NCBI GenBank assembly: GCA_029936315.1 | Contig: JAPYTD010000007.1 | Span: forward strand, 10,154-49,470 | From: Planctomycetota bacterium | Lineage (GTDB): Bacteria; Planctomycetota; UBA1135; UBA2386 | Length of the DNA stretch: 39,317 bases | Reading direction: 5' to 3' | Shown here: positions 17,315 through 25,580 of the stretch, piece after piece | Layout: each line of letters opens with the position of its first letter | How positions within the stretch are numbered: the stretch's first letter is position 1 | Notes under the pieces: generated by a model | Databases searched by the model: none | Told to the model about the DNA's origin: nothing | What the model saw: only the letters and a program-made list of their open reading frames with translations | Position numbers and translations under genes: made by a program

Positions 17315-17625
17315 GCGAACAAGAAGATCCGAAGCAAGCTGAGCTCGATGCCAAGCTTGCGTTCACGGTTGCGACCGTCTGGCGCAGCGAGCGCATCTCG
17401 TGCCCTCATCCGAACGTGCTGCAGAGTTGGCTGCAAGGTGGCCTTGAAGGCGGCGCTGCTGAGTTCGTGGAGTTTCACCTGAAGGACAGCGAATGCCCGT
17501 ACTGCAATGCCACGGTCGACGACCTGAAGGCTCGCGATGACGAGGCCAAACTGCCCGTGCTGACGGACATGAAGGATCGTCTGCTGCGCTCGACGAGCGC
17601 CGAATTGAAGCGCTCGAAGGCGTAA
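17311..17625 (+). CDS. Zinc-binding anti-sigma-factor-like protein
   Basis: A 104-residue protein with the metal-binding spacing of zinc anti-sigma (ZAS) domains: C31 (ISCPHPNVLQSWLQG), H56, C62 and C65 (EFHLKDSECPYC). An amphipathic helix follows (NATVDDLKARDDEAK). In the family the helices wrap around the ECF factor and block polymerase binding. This one is odd in having H-x5-C-x2-C rather than the more usual H-x3-C-x2-C, and in having no membrane segment, so it would be a soluble regulator. Release could depend on phosphorylation by the neighbouring kinase, on redox, or on an unseen partner. The ATG overlaps the sigma factor stop (ATGA). An identical opening MSEQ in both proteins is probably chance. 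Confidence 0.75.
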   Translation: MSEQEDPKQAELDAKLAFTVATVWRSERISCPHPNVLQSWLQGGLEGGAAEFVEFHLKDSECPYCNATVDDLKARDDEAKLPVLTDMKDRLLRSTSAELKRSKA

Positions 17626-17780
17626 TCGGGGCCGCGGGTCCCGAATTGCCCCGGAAACCGGGTTGCCCCGAAAATCGGCCCAAGAATCTGAAGCCGGCGC
17701 CAAATAGTCGCCGGGTCGCTTCGCAGGTGGGGTTGGAGCCAGTGAGCTCCTTGCCTTCCAACCTAAACGGAAACGACGAC

Positions 17781-18617
17781 ATGATTCGCAAGACCTTCAA
17801 GATGCTGCTCATCAGCAGCGTGGTGCTCGGCGGGGCAGGGTTCCTGTTCTTCGGCACCGACTTCCCCAGTTACTTCGGCACGGTAGCAAGCTCGGTTCGC
17901 GAGAGCGTTGTCGGCCAAATCCCAGTCGATATCGAACTCAAGCGCGCCGACAACTTGATCCGCCAGATCGACCCCCAAATCAAGAACTGCAAGCTGGAAC
18001 TCGCCCGCGCTGAGGTCGAGCTCACGGAACTTCAGGACTCGGTGCACCATCTCGACAAGGTGGTGATGGCCGAAGAGAAGAAGTTGAAGCTTGGTGCAGC
18101 GCTGCTGCGCGAGGCCACGCCGGATGGCGTCCGCCTGGCCGCCGACAAGGGGGCACGCCGCCGGGTCAGCGCCGGTCTCGGTCGCACCAAGGACTCGTAT
18201 GTGAGCAACTTGGCCATTCTCAAGGCGAAGCGCGCTCGCATCGATGTGCAGACGCGCACCGTCGGTGCCGCCAAGGACCGACTCGCGTCGGTGCGTTACG
18301 AGCGGATCGCACTCGAAGATCAGGTCCGGGCACTCAAGGCGCAGCAGATGCAAATTGAGGCCATGGCTGCCACGAGCTCGAACTTCGAACTGGACAGCAC
18401 GGCCTTGAGTCAGGCGAAGGAAGTGATCGCCAAGGTGCGCAAGCGCCTCGACGTCGCCCAGCGCGTGCTCGAAAACGATATGGCATTCGCCGGTGAGCCG
18501 GTTGCCGGCACCGAGAACCGTAATGTCGTCAAGGAAATCGACGAGCTGTTTGCCTCGGAAGGTGGTTCCCGCATTGGTTCCAACACCATCCGGATCGAAC
18601 TGCCGGTTACGCGCTAG
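17781..18617 (+). CDS. Membrane-anchored coiled-coil protein linked to the ECF module
   Basis: A 278-residue protein. One N-terminal membrane helix (about 8-29, MLLISSVVLGGAGFLFFG) is followed by a small polar stretch (YFGTVASSVRESVVGQIPVDIELKRA) and long coiled coils (about 55-110 and 150-215). I recall similar short-TM plus coiled-coil proteins next to ECF genes in planctomycetes, and the SSVRESVVGQIPVDIELKRA part resembles that family, but I cannot name it. The architecture recalls PspA-type envelope-stress proteins, without evidence of homology. Codons upstream of 17781 are not protein-like, and the start before the helix is chosen. It is separated by 155 bases from the anti-sigma gene, room for its own promoter, and could be a direct target of the sigma factor. 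A long hairpin follows. Confidence 0.75.
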   Translation: MIRKTFKMLLISSVVLGGAGFLFFGTDFPSYFGTVASSVRESVVGQIPVDIELKRADNLIRQIDPQIKNCKLELARAEVELTELQDSVHHLDKVVMAEEKKLKLGAALLREATPDGVRLAADKGARRRVSAGLGRTKDSYVSNLAILKAKRARIDVQTRTVGAAKDRLASVRYERIALEDQVRALKAQQMQIEAMAATSSNFELDSTALSQAKEVIAKVRKRLDVAQRVLENDMAFAGEPVAGTENRNVVKEIDELFASEGGSRIGSNTIRIELPVTR

Positions 18618-18646
18618 CTGCCGACCGTTCTTACTCGACGCCCCAA

Positions 18647-18691
18647 GCCAAGTGGCCCCCTGCATCCTTCGGGTGCGGGGGGCCACTTGGC
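18647..18691 (+). terminator. Long perfect hairpin terminator
   Basis: A 14-base stem (GCCAAGTGGCCCCC at 18647-18660) pairs with GGGGGCCACTTGGC (18678-18691) apart from one extra G. The interior GCATCC/GGGTGC can also pair, giving a near-continuous stem of about 20 pairs with a tiny loop. Only four T residues follow (18693-18696). It separates the signalling block from sucCD and probably insulates both. Confidence 0.75.
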
Positions 18692-18740
18692 GTTTTGGCG
18701 GCAGGGCCGTGACCGGGGGCCAAAACTAGGGGATGCGCAT

Positions 18741-18769
18741 TCGACTCGGCGTGTGGAGGTCGCTACCTT
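18741..18769 (+). promoter_or_regulatory. Candidate sucCD promoter
   Basis: TCGACT (18741-18746) and TACCTT (18764-18769), spaced by 17 bases, lie just before sucC. The -10-like motif ends 18 bases before the ATG. The match is moderate. Confidence 0.35.
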
Positions 18770-18787
18770 GCTTGCCCCAAGAAGCCC

Positions 18788-19948
<1,161 letters not shown>

Positions 19949-19988
19949 CGGTGTCACCAATCTCAACGAGCAACTAAAGGACATAGCA

Positions 19989-20870
19989 ATGAGCGTTCTC
20001 GTCAACGGCGATACCAAGATCCTCTGCCAGGGTTTCACTGGCACAGCGGGTCTCTTCCACAGCAAGAACTCGGTGGCTTACGGCACCCAGCTTGTAGCCG
20101 GCGTTACCCCCGGAAAGGGCGGCCAGGTCATCGATGGCGTGCCGGTGTATGACACCGTGCGCGAAGCCAAAGAAGCCTCGGGCGCGACGGTTTCGATGAT
20201 CTACGTGCCGGCCGCATTCACAGCCGACGCGATCTGCGAAGCGATCGATGCCGAACTCGACCTCGCGGTCACGATCACCGAGGGCATTCCGGTTGCCGAC
20301 ATGGCGTTCGTCAAGGACTTCATGAAGGGCAGCGACACGCTGCTGCTCGGCCCGAACTGCCCCGGTGTCATCACTCCGGTGACCGACACCACAGGTTGCA
20401 AGATCGGCATCATGCCGGCCTACATCCACAAACCCGGCCGTGTCGGCATCGTGTCGCGTAGTGGCACGCTGACCTACGAAGCCGTTTGGCAGGTCACGTC
20501 GAACGGCATGGGCCAGTCGACCTGCATTGGCATCGGCGGCGACCCGATCAAAGGCCTCGACTTCATCGAGTGCCTGAAGCTGTTCCAGGACGACCCGGAC
20601 ACCGACGGCATCATCATGATTGGTGAGATCGGTGGCACGGCCGAAGAAGAGGCCTGCGAGTTCATCTCGGAATACGTGAGAAAGCCGGTTGTCGGTTTCA
20701 TCGCAGGAGCGACCGCGCCTCCCGGTAAGCGCATGGGCCACGCAGGTGCAATCATCAGTGGTGGCAAAGGCACGGCCGCGGACAAGAAGTCAGCGATGAG
20801 CAAGGCGGGCGTTCACGTCTGTGATACACCGTCGGTTCTCGGCGAGACCATGAAGAAGGCTCTCGGCTAA
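19989..20870 (+). CDS. sucD: Succinate-CoA ligase, alpha subunit
   Basis: Alpha subunit of succinyl-CoA synthetase, binding CoA and carrying the phosphohistidine intermediate. The 293 residues start [18 protein letters not shown]; other hallmarks are [57 protein letters not shown] and, around the active-site His, [22 protein letters not shown] lies 8 bases before the ATG at 19989, a clear ribosome-binding site. The frame extends upstream inside sucC but is not family sequence. It is the second gene of the sucCD operon. Confidence 0.97.
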   Translation: MSVLVNGDTKILCQGFTGTAGLFHSKNSVAYGTQLVAGVTPGKGGQVIDGVPVYDTVREAKEASGATVSMIYVPAAFTADAICEAIDAELDLAVTITEGIPVADMAFVKDFMKGSDTLLLGPNCPGVITPVTDTTGCKIGIMPAYIHKPGRVGIVSRSGTLTYEAVWQVTSNGMGQSTCIGIGGDPIKGLDFIECLKLFQDDPDTDGIIMIGEIGGTAEEEACEFISEYVRKPVVGFIAGATAPPGKRMGHAGAIISGGKGTAADKKSAMSKAGVHVCDTPSVLGETMKKALG

Positions 20871-20894
20871 CCCCAGCATCTCTGCAGCAGCACC

Positions 20895-21383
20895 GTGGAA
20901 CACAAAACAGCCAAGATTGAGTCGACGTTTCGGCAGGCGACGCCCCTGTTCCTGCTGGTTCTGTTGCTGGCGGTGGTCTTCGAACCGTGGTTGCCATTCC
21001 GCGATTGGATGATGCTCAACTTCGGCGACGACATCGTCCTGAAGGTCGCCGTTCTGTTCTTGATCGGCTACGTGTTACTGCTCTGGGGCGAGTCGTTGCG
21101 GCTGCACGGGCTGCTGACTGGCTTGCTAGAAGCCTTCAAGACCTTTAACCACGATCGGGCGGCAGAGTCCGGCGGTGGCGGCGGCCGGGCGAAGAAGGCA
21201 GCCAGCAACCCCAAGGCCCGCTTCGAAGCCGCCAAGTTGCTGATTGCGGCGATGGGATCGACAGATGCCAGCATCGTCGAGACCAGCCATCACAACCTGG
21301 TACGCCTCGTTGGCACCGATTTGGGCAAGGATCCCGACAAATGGCAAAAGTGGTTGCAGGCCCAGGAAGGCCTGCAGGGCTGA
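20895..21383 (+). CDS. Small two-helix membrane protein
   Basis: A 162-residue protein with two hydrophobic helices (about 17-33 and 47-66) joined by a short acidic loop, then a cytoplasmic tail with a Gly-rich linker (ESGGGGGRAKKA) and a helical end GTDLGKDPDKWQKWLQAQEG. That closing motif resembles the Trp-rich capping element seen after HEAT-type repeats in planctomycete proteins, including the one at 6374-7471 here (FGT and AWQDWWAKA). No function can be assigned. The start is a GTG at 20895, 24 bases after sucD, with no clear ribosome-binding site. It may be a trailing gene of the sucCD operon. Confidence 0.65.
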   Translation: MEHKTAKIESTFRQATPLFLLVLLLAVVFEPWLPFRDWMMLNFGDDIVLKVAVLFLIGYVLLLWGESLRLHGLLTGLLEAFKTFNHDRAAESGGGGGRAKKAASNPKARFEAAKLLIAAMGSTDASIVETSHHNLVRLVGTDLGKDPDKWQKWLQAQEGLQG

Positions 21384-21477
21384 TTGATGACCCCCGCTTC
21401 TTGGCGAAAGTCACCAGCAGCACTGGCGTTGAACTCGCTGCACCGCGATGATCGCGGCACTCAAGGTTGAACTACAA

Positions 21478-21747
21478 ATGATCGGTTTTGGCATTCCTCA
21501 CGGCATGGAGTTGCTCATCGTTCTCGCGGTGGTGCTGCTCCTTTTTGGTCATCGTCTGCCGGGAATGGCCCGGTCGTTGGGTTCGGGCATCACTGAGTTC
21601 AAGCGTGGTCTGAAGGACGGCGCGAAGTCGAAGGGCGGGGCGAGCGACGGAACGGGCGATGGGTCGTCGGACGGCGACACGAAGGACTCGTCAATCGGCT
21701 CATCGAAAAACGACTCGGATTCTTCGAGCAGCGGATCGGCTCGGTGA
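21478..21747 (+). CDS. tatA: TatA/TatE-like twin-arginine translocase subunit
   Basis: TatA proteins form the pore-like part of the Tat system, which exports folded proteins. The 89-residue product has the typical layout: a short N-terminus (MIGFGIPHGMELLIVL), one membrane helix (about 9-24), the hinge FGHRLPGMARSLG, and an amphipathic helix SGITEFKRGLKDG. The remainder is an unusually Ser/Asp/Gly-rich tail (SDGTGDGSSDGDTKDSS). ATG 21478 gives the standard TatA length; an ATG at 21448 would add 10 residues. No tatB or tatC is adjacent, which is common when tatA is unlinked. The stop overlaps the GTG start of the prenyl synthase gene (GTGA), so the two are translationally coupled. Confidence 0.85.
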   Translation: MIGFGIPHGMELLIVLAVVLLLFGHRLPGMARSLGSGITEFKRGLKDGAKSKGGASDGTGDGSSDGDTKDSSIGSSKNDSDSSSSGSAR

Positions 21748-22772
21748 CCAAGACCCAGCCGATCCACGACATCACCTCGCTGGTTCAGGCGCCACTCGAT
21801 CGGCTGAATCGCGAGCTGTTGCACGACCTCGCTCCCGGCCATCCGGAGATGCGTCCTCTGATCCAGCACGTTGGTGGTTTCCGCGGCAAGCAGCTGCGAC
21901 CCGTGCTGACGTTCTTGTCCGGCATGGCCGTCACTGGTGCTTCGCACGGTGGGGGCCTGAGCGACGACGTCGTCACCGTTGCCAAGGTGGTCGAGCTGCT
22001 GCACACCGCGACGCTCGTGCACGACGATGTGCTCGATAGCGCTAGTGTTCGCCGCCGCATCGAGACCGTCAACCACCTATCGGGCGTCGAGACGGCAGTC
22101 TTGCTCGGCGACTACATTTACGCGAAGGCCTTCCACATGGCCGTGCAGTTGCCGGATCCGACGGCTGCGCGCTGGCTGGCCGAGACGGTTCGCGTCATTT
22201 GCCAAGGCGAGATCACGCAGATCCTGCACCGCTTTGACTACCAATGGAACGAGGACCGCTACTTCACGGTCATCGCCGAGAAGACGGCCAGCCTCTACGC
22301 CGCGGCGTGTCGCCTTGGCGGCTTCTACACCGCTGTCAGTGCGGCGAGTGCACAAGGCGAGGCCCGCAAAGCCAATGAAGGTCGTTTGCGGGCGCTCGAA
22401 GAGTTCGGCCTCGAACTCGGCATTGCCTTCCAGATCGTCGACGACTGCCTCGACCTCGATGGCGATGAAGCCGTCGTTGGCAAGTCCCTCGGCACCGACC
22501 TCACCAAGGGCAAGATCACGCTGCCGATGCTCTATCTGCTGCGGGATGACGGTCAGGCACAGAAGCTGAAGGATCTGTTGGGCACCAGTGAAGCCGAAGG
22601 GTTGCGCCGCTTGCGTGCCGAGTTCCCCCTTGAGCACGCCATCGCCTATGCAATGGAAGAAGCCCAGCGCCGGATCGCCAAGGCCCAGGCGTCTCTGAGT
22701 CCCTTGCCGCCGGGTCCAGCGCGCGACGCGCTGCACGATCTGGCTTCGTTTGTGATGACCCGCCGCGTCTAG
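21744..22772 (+). CDS. Long-chain polyprenyl diphosphate synthase
   Basis: Adds isopentenyl units in trans to an allylic diphosphate, making the side chain for a respiratory quinone (menaquinone in most planctomycetes). The 342 residues carry GGFRGKQLRP near 45, the first Asp-rich motif LVHDDVLDSASVRRR (D94, D95, D98), GDYIYAKAF, EKTASLYAA, and the second motif FQIVDDCLDLDGD (D233, D234, D237), then GKSLGTDLTKGKITLP. The fifth residue before the first motif is Ala89; a small residue there is typical of long-chain enzymes (C30-C45). The start is a GTG at 21744 overlapping the tatA stop by 4 bases. Octaprenyl versus hepta- or nonaprenyl product cannot be decided. Confidence 0.92.
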   Translation: MTKTQPIHDITSLVQAPLDRLNRELLHDLAPGHPEMRPLIQHVGGFRGKQLRPVLTFLSGMAVTGASHGGGLSDDVVTVAKVVELLHTATLVHDDVLDSASVRRRIETVNHLSGVETAVLLGDYIYAKAFHMAVQLPDPTAARWLAETVRVICQGEITQILHRFDYQWNEDRYFTVIAEKTASLYAAACRLGGFYTAVSAASAQGEARKANEGRLRALEEFGLELGIAFQIVDDCLDLDGDEAVVGKSLGTDLTKGKITLPMLYLLRDDGQAQKLKDLLGTSEAEGLRRLRAEFPLEHAIAYAMEEAQRRIAKAQASLSPLPPGPARDALHDLASFVMTRRV

Positions 22773-22960
22773 CGTTGACTGGTCGCATCTGGCACAAACT
22801 GGTCTATCTGAAACTGGGCGGCCGCTCCCAAACGGGTTGTCGGTAGCCTGATCCCGCAGTAACCGCAATTCGGAGTTTGCCCCCTGGTTTCCGTTGCGGA
22901 GTTTCCTCTGGCCGCGGACAGTCGTGGCCCCGTTGCACCGGTATCCTGGTGCCCGATCGC

Positions 22961-24124
22961 ATGAAGACACCTGCATCGTCCATTTGCCTACTCCTCCTGC
23001 TCGGGGCTTGCTCCGACAAGGAGACCGCCGAATTCGGCCCGCCGCGCCAGGTTCCGAAGGAGCAGCGTCCGGTGGAATGGCGCACCGCCACCTACGAGCG
23101 CATGCACGTCCCGGAGATGGGCGCACAGCGCAAGAATGCGAACGGCCAGAATCCGGGCGCATCGAACGCGGGCGGCGCTGCCAAGAACGTCATCGCCAAC
23201 ACGCCTGCCGGGTGGGAAGAGTTGCCGGCTGAGCCCAGGAACTTCAAGAACGCTGTCTGGCGCATCAAAGGCGAGCCAACGACCAGCTGCTACCTGACCA
23301 TCGCGGTTGGTGGTGGCGTGGCCTCCAACCTGCAGCGCTGGTACATCAACCAGTTCGGCAAGACCGCGGCGCCGGCGGTCGAAGCGCTGCCACCGGTCGA
23401 GTTTGCCAATCGCGCGGGCCGATTGGTCGAGCACGAGGGAGCGTTCAGTGGCAAGCCCGATTGGGCGGCAATGATCGCCTTCTACAACGACGGCAACAGC
23501 GTTACCTCGCTGAAGTTCACCGGCCCGAAGGGGATCGTGAAGAACAACCGCAAGCAGTTCCTGTCACTGGCCAAGTCGATTCGCCTCGCGTCGCGGAGCC
23601 CAAACCCCAATGCACCGGCGATCCAACCGGGACAAAAAATGCCGGACAACCACATTCCGGTTGGTCAAGGAAACGGCGGTCAGGGCAACGGCGCAACCGC
23701 CGACCAGCCGCCGTCGCCGTTCACGGCGAGCGCGCCCGAAGATTGGCAGGCCAAGCCAGGCCGTCGCATCCTTCACCACACGTTTGGTAGCGGCAGTGAA
23801 GTCTATGTCAGCCAACTCGGCGGTACGATGAAGCAATCGCTCGACATCTGGCGCGGCGAGATGGGCATGGATCCGATGACTGATGTCCAGTTCAAGGCAT
23901 TGCCGAAGACTCTGTTCTTGGGGGATGATGGTGTGCTCATGGATTTGTCCGGGAAGTTTCGCGGCATGACGGGTACCGAAATCCCCGATGCTCGCCTGCT
24001 CGTTGCGGCGCGGGTCGATGGCTCGACGATCACGTTCTGCAAGTTGGTTGGGCCAAAGACTGAGGTCGATTCCCAGCGTGATGCCTTCGTGGAGTTTTGT
24101 GGTTCGATTCGGAGGACGCAATGA
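22961..24124 (+). CDS. Lipoprotein heading the cytochrome c maturation operon
   Basis: A 387-residue lipoprotein. The signal peptide ends in a clear lipobox, LLLGAC, with lipidated Cys17. The mature part has two similar beta-rich domains separated by a Pro/Gly/Asn-rich linker (about 215-255). Both carry a PxxW motif at the start (TPAGWEELPAEP; APEDWQAKPGRR), a strand-rich middle, and an end in which a gain-of-flux type motif precedes FLSLAKSIR or FVEFCGSIR, so they look like an internal duplication. No family is recognised. The stop overlaps the ATG of the ResB-like gene (ATGA), so it is co-translated with it and probably helps cytochrome c maturation or heme handling outside the membrane. 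ATG 22961 is chosen because the signal peptide starts there; TATCCT at 22942-22947 could be its -10. Confidence 0.75.
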   Translation: MKTPASSICLLLLLGACSDKETAEFGPPRQVPKEQRPVEWRTATYERMHVPEMGAQRKNANGQNPGASNAGGAAKNVIANTPAGWEELPAEPRNFKNAVWRIKGEPTTSCYLTIAVGGGVASNLQRWYINQFGKTAAPAVEALPPVEFANRAGRLVEHEGAFSGKPDWAAMIAFYNDGNSVTSLKFTGPKGIVKNNRKQFLSLAKSIRLASRSPNPNAPAIQPGQKMPDNHIPVGQGNGGQGNGATADQPPSPFTASAPEDWQAKPGRRILHHTFGSGSEVYVSQLGGTMKQSLDIWRGEMGMDPMTDVQFKALPKTLFLGDDGVLMDLSGKFRGMTGTEIPDARLLVAARVDGSTITFCKLVGPKTEVDSQRDAFVEFCGSIRRTQ

Positions 24125-25554
24125 GCACCACGGACACCAGCGTCGATGACGCCAGCGCCGGTGGCAGTAACAAAGGCGGCAGCAACGCCTCTGATCCCAC
24201 CGCCGACAAGGTTGCCGGCATGAAGTCGCCGACTGAGCAATCGTCGCCGGCACCCGCGAAGAGCGAGCCCTCAGGCGTGATGCGCGTGTTGGGTGCATTC
24301 ACCTCGCAGAAGCTCGCGGTCGTGCTCTTGGTCGTGCTCGGCTTACTGACCTGGCTTGGCACCCTTGCCCAGATCGAAGGCGGTTTGTGGGCGACCCAGC
24401 GCGAGTATTTTGAGTCGTGGGGTCTCATCGCCGAACTGCCGCTGTCCTTCTGGGGCAACGAGTTCCCCTCGATTGAGAACCAGTGGGTGATCAAGATCCC
24501 GTTGCCGGGCGCCTATCCGGTGATGATCCTGCTGTTCCTCAACATCCTGATTGGCGGCATGATGCGCTTCAAGCGGCGCGCGCGGAACGTCGGCGTGCTG
24601 ATCACGCACATCGGCATCGCCCTGTTGCTGGTGGCTGGTTTCGTCAAGCTTGAGTACTCGTACTCTGGCGCGCTAGCCTTGTTCGAGTCACCAGAGAATG
24701 GCGTCGGCGTCACCACGCGGGCATACGAGAGTTCGCGCTTTGTCAGCTTCCACGACTACGAACTGGCCCTGCTGACGGACAAGGGCGACACGATCGAAGA
24801 GCGCATCGTGCCCGAGTACGATCTGGCGCGAGCTCGCTACGAGATGGTCACGCTGCAAGCGGACGCCTTGCCGTTCTCCGTGCAAGTGCACCACTTCCTC
24901 GACAACTGCCGTCCGATGCCGAAGGGGCCGATGTCGCGTTCGACGACTCCCGTCATTGCGTCTGACGATGGCTCGCCCGCGGTCTACTTGCAGCCACTCA
25001 AGGTGGACCCGGAACGCTCCAACAACTCCGCCGGTGCCTACGTGCGCGTCATGGTCGACGGCGAGAAGCACGCGGAAGGCATCGTTTACGGTCTTGAGAT
25101 GCTGCCGCGAGAACGCCGCCGCTTTCCCTTCACCTTTGAGGTGGAAGGCCAGCGCTACGGTCTCGATTTGCGCAAGGTGATCTACGACCTGCCGTTCGCG
25201 CTGCGGCTGGAGCGCTTCGTCAAGCGCGATCATCCGGGCACGATGACGCCAGCGGACTACCGCAGCTTCGTCAAGGTGCTCGGCGATGGGCCAGAACGCG
25301 ACGTGCAGATCTACATGAACACGCCCCTTCGTAAGGACGACTTCGTCGTCTATCAGACGAGCTGGGGGCCGCAGATCAATGGCCGCCCGGCAGGTGGCCC
25401 GCCTTGGTATTCCGTGTTCGAAGTGTCTAAGAATCCATCTGATCAATGGCCGATGTATGCGTGCTTCGTGATCGCCATCGGCTTGCTCATCCACATGTTG
25501 ATGAAGTTGATCCGCTTCCTGCAGTCGTCGGCGCGCACGACCTTGACGGCTTGA
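24121..25554 (+). CDS. resB: ResB-like cytochrome c biogenesis protein
   Basis: System II cytochrome c maturation uses ResB (Ccs1) with CcsA (ResC) to carry heme out and attach it to apocytochrome c. The 477 residues have a Ser/Gly/Pro-rich disordered N-terminus (about 1-55), then FTSQKLAVVLLVVLGLLTWLGTLAQ (helix 1), a helix at about 133-150, one at about 160-180 (NVGVLITHIGIALLLVAGF), a large external domain (about 185-440), and a final helix near the C-terminus (YACFVIAIGLLIHMLMKL). The layout of three early helices, a large external domain and a last helix is that of ResB. Conserved His in ITHIG and LIHML could be heme ligands. The ATG overlaps the lipoprotein stop, and the CcsA-like gene follows 26 bases later. 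Confidence 0.85.
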   Translation: MSTTDTSVDDASAGGSNKGGSNASDPTADKVAGMKSPTEQSSPAPAKSEPSGVMRVLGAFTSQKLAVVLLVVLGLLTWLGTLAQIEGGLWATQREYFESWGLIAELPLSFWGNEFPSIENQWVIKIPLPGAYPVMILLFLNILIGGMMRFKRRARNVGVLITHIGIALLLVAGFVKLEYSYSGALALFESPENGVGVTTRAYESSRFVSFHDYELALLTDKGDTIEERIVPEYDLARARYEMVTLQADALPFSVQVHHFLDNCRPMPKGPMSRSTTPVIASDDGSPAVYLQPLKVDPERSNNSAGAYVRVMVDGEKHAEGIVYGLEMLPRERRRFPFTFEVEGQRYGLDLRKVIYDLPFALRLERFVKRDHPGTMTPADYRSFVKVLGDGPERDVQIYMNTPLRKDDFVVYQTSWGPQINGRPAGGPPWYSVFEVSKNPSDQWPMYACFVIAIGLLIHMLMKLIRFLQSSARTTLTA

Positions 25555-25580
25555 GTGCCGATCGACCAAAGGTGACGAAT

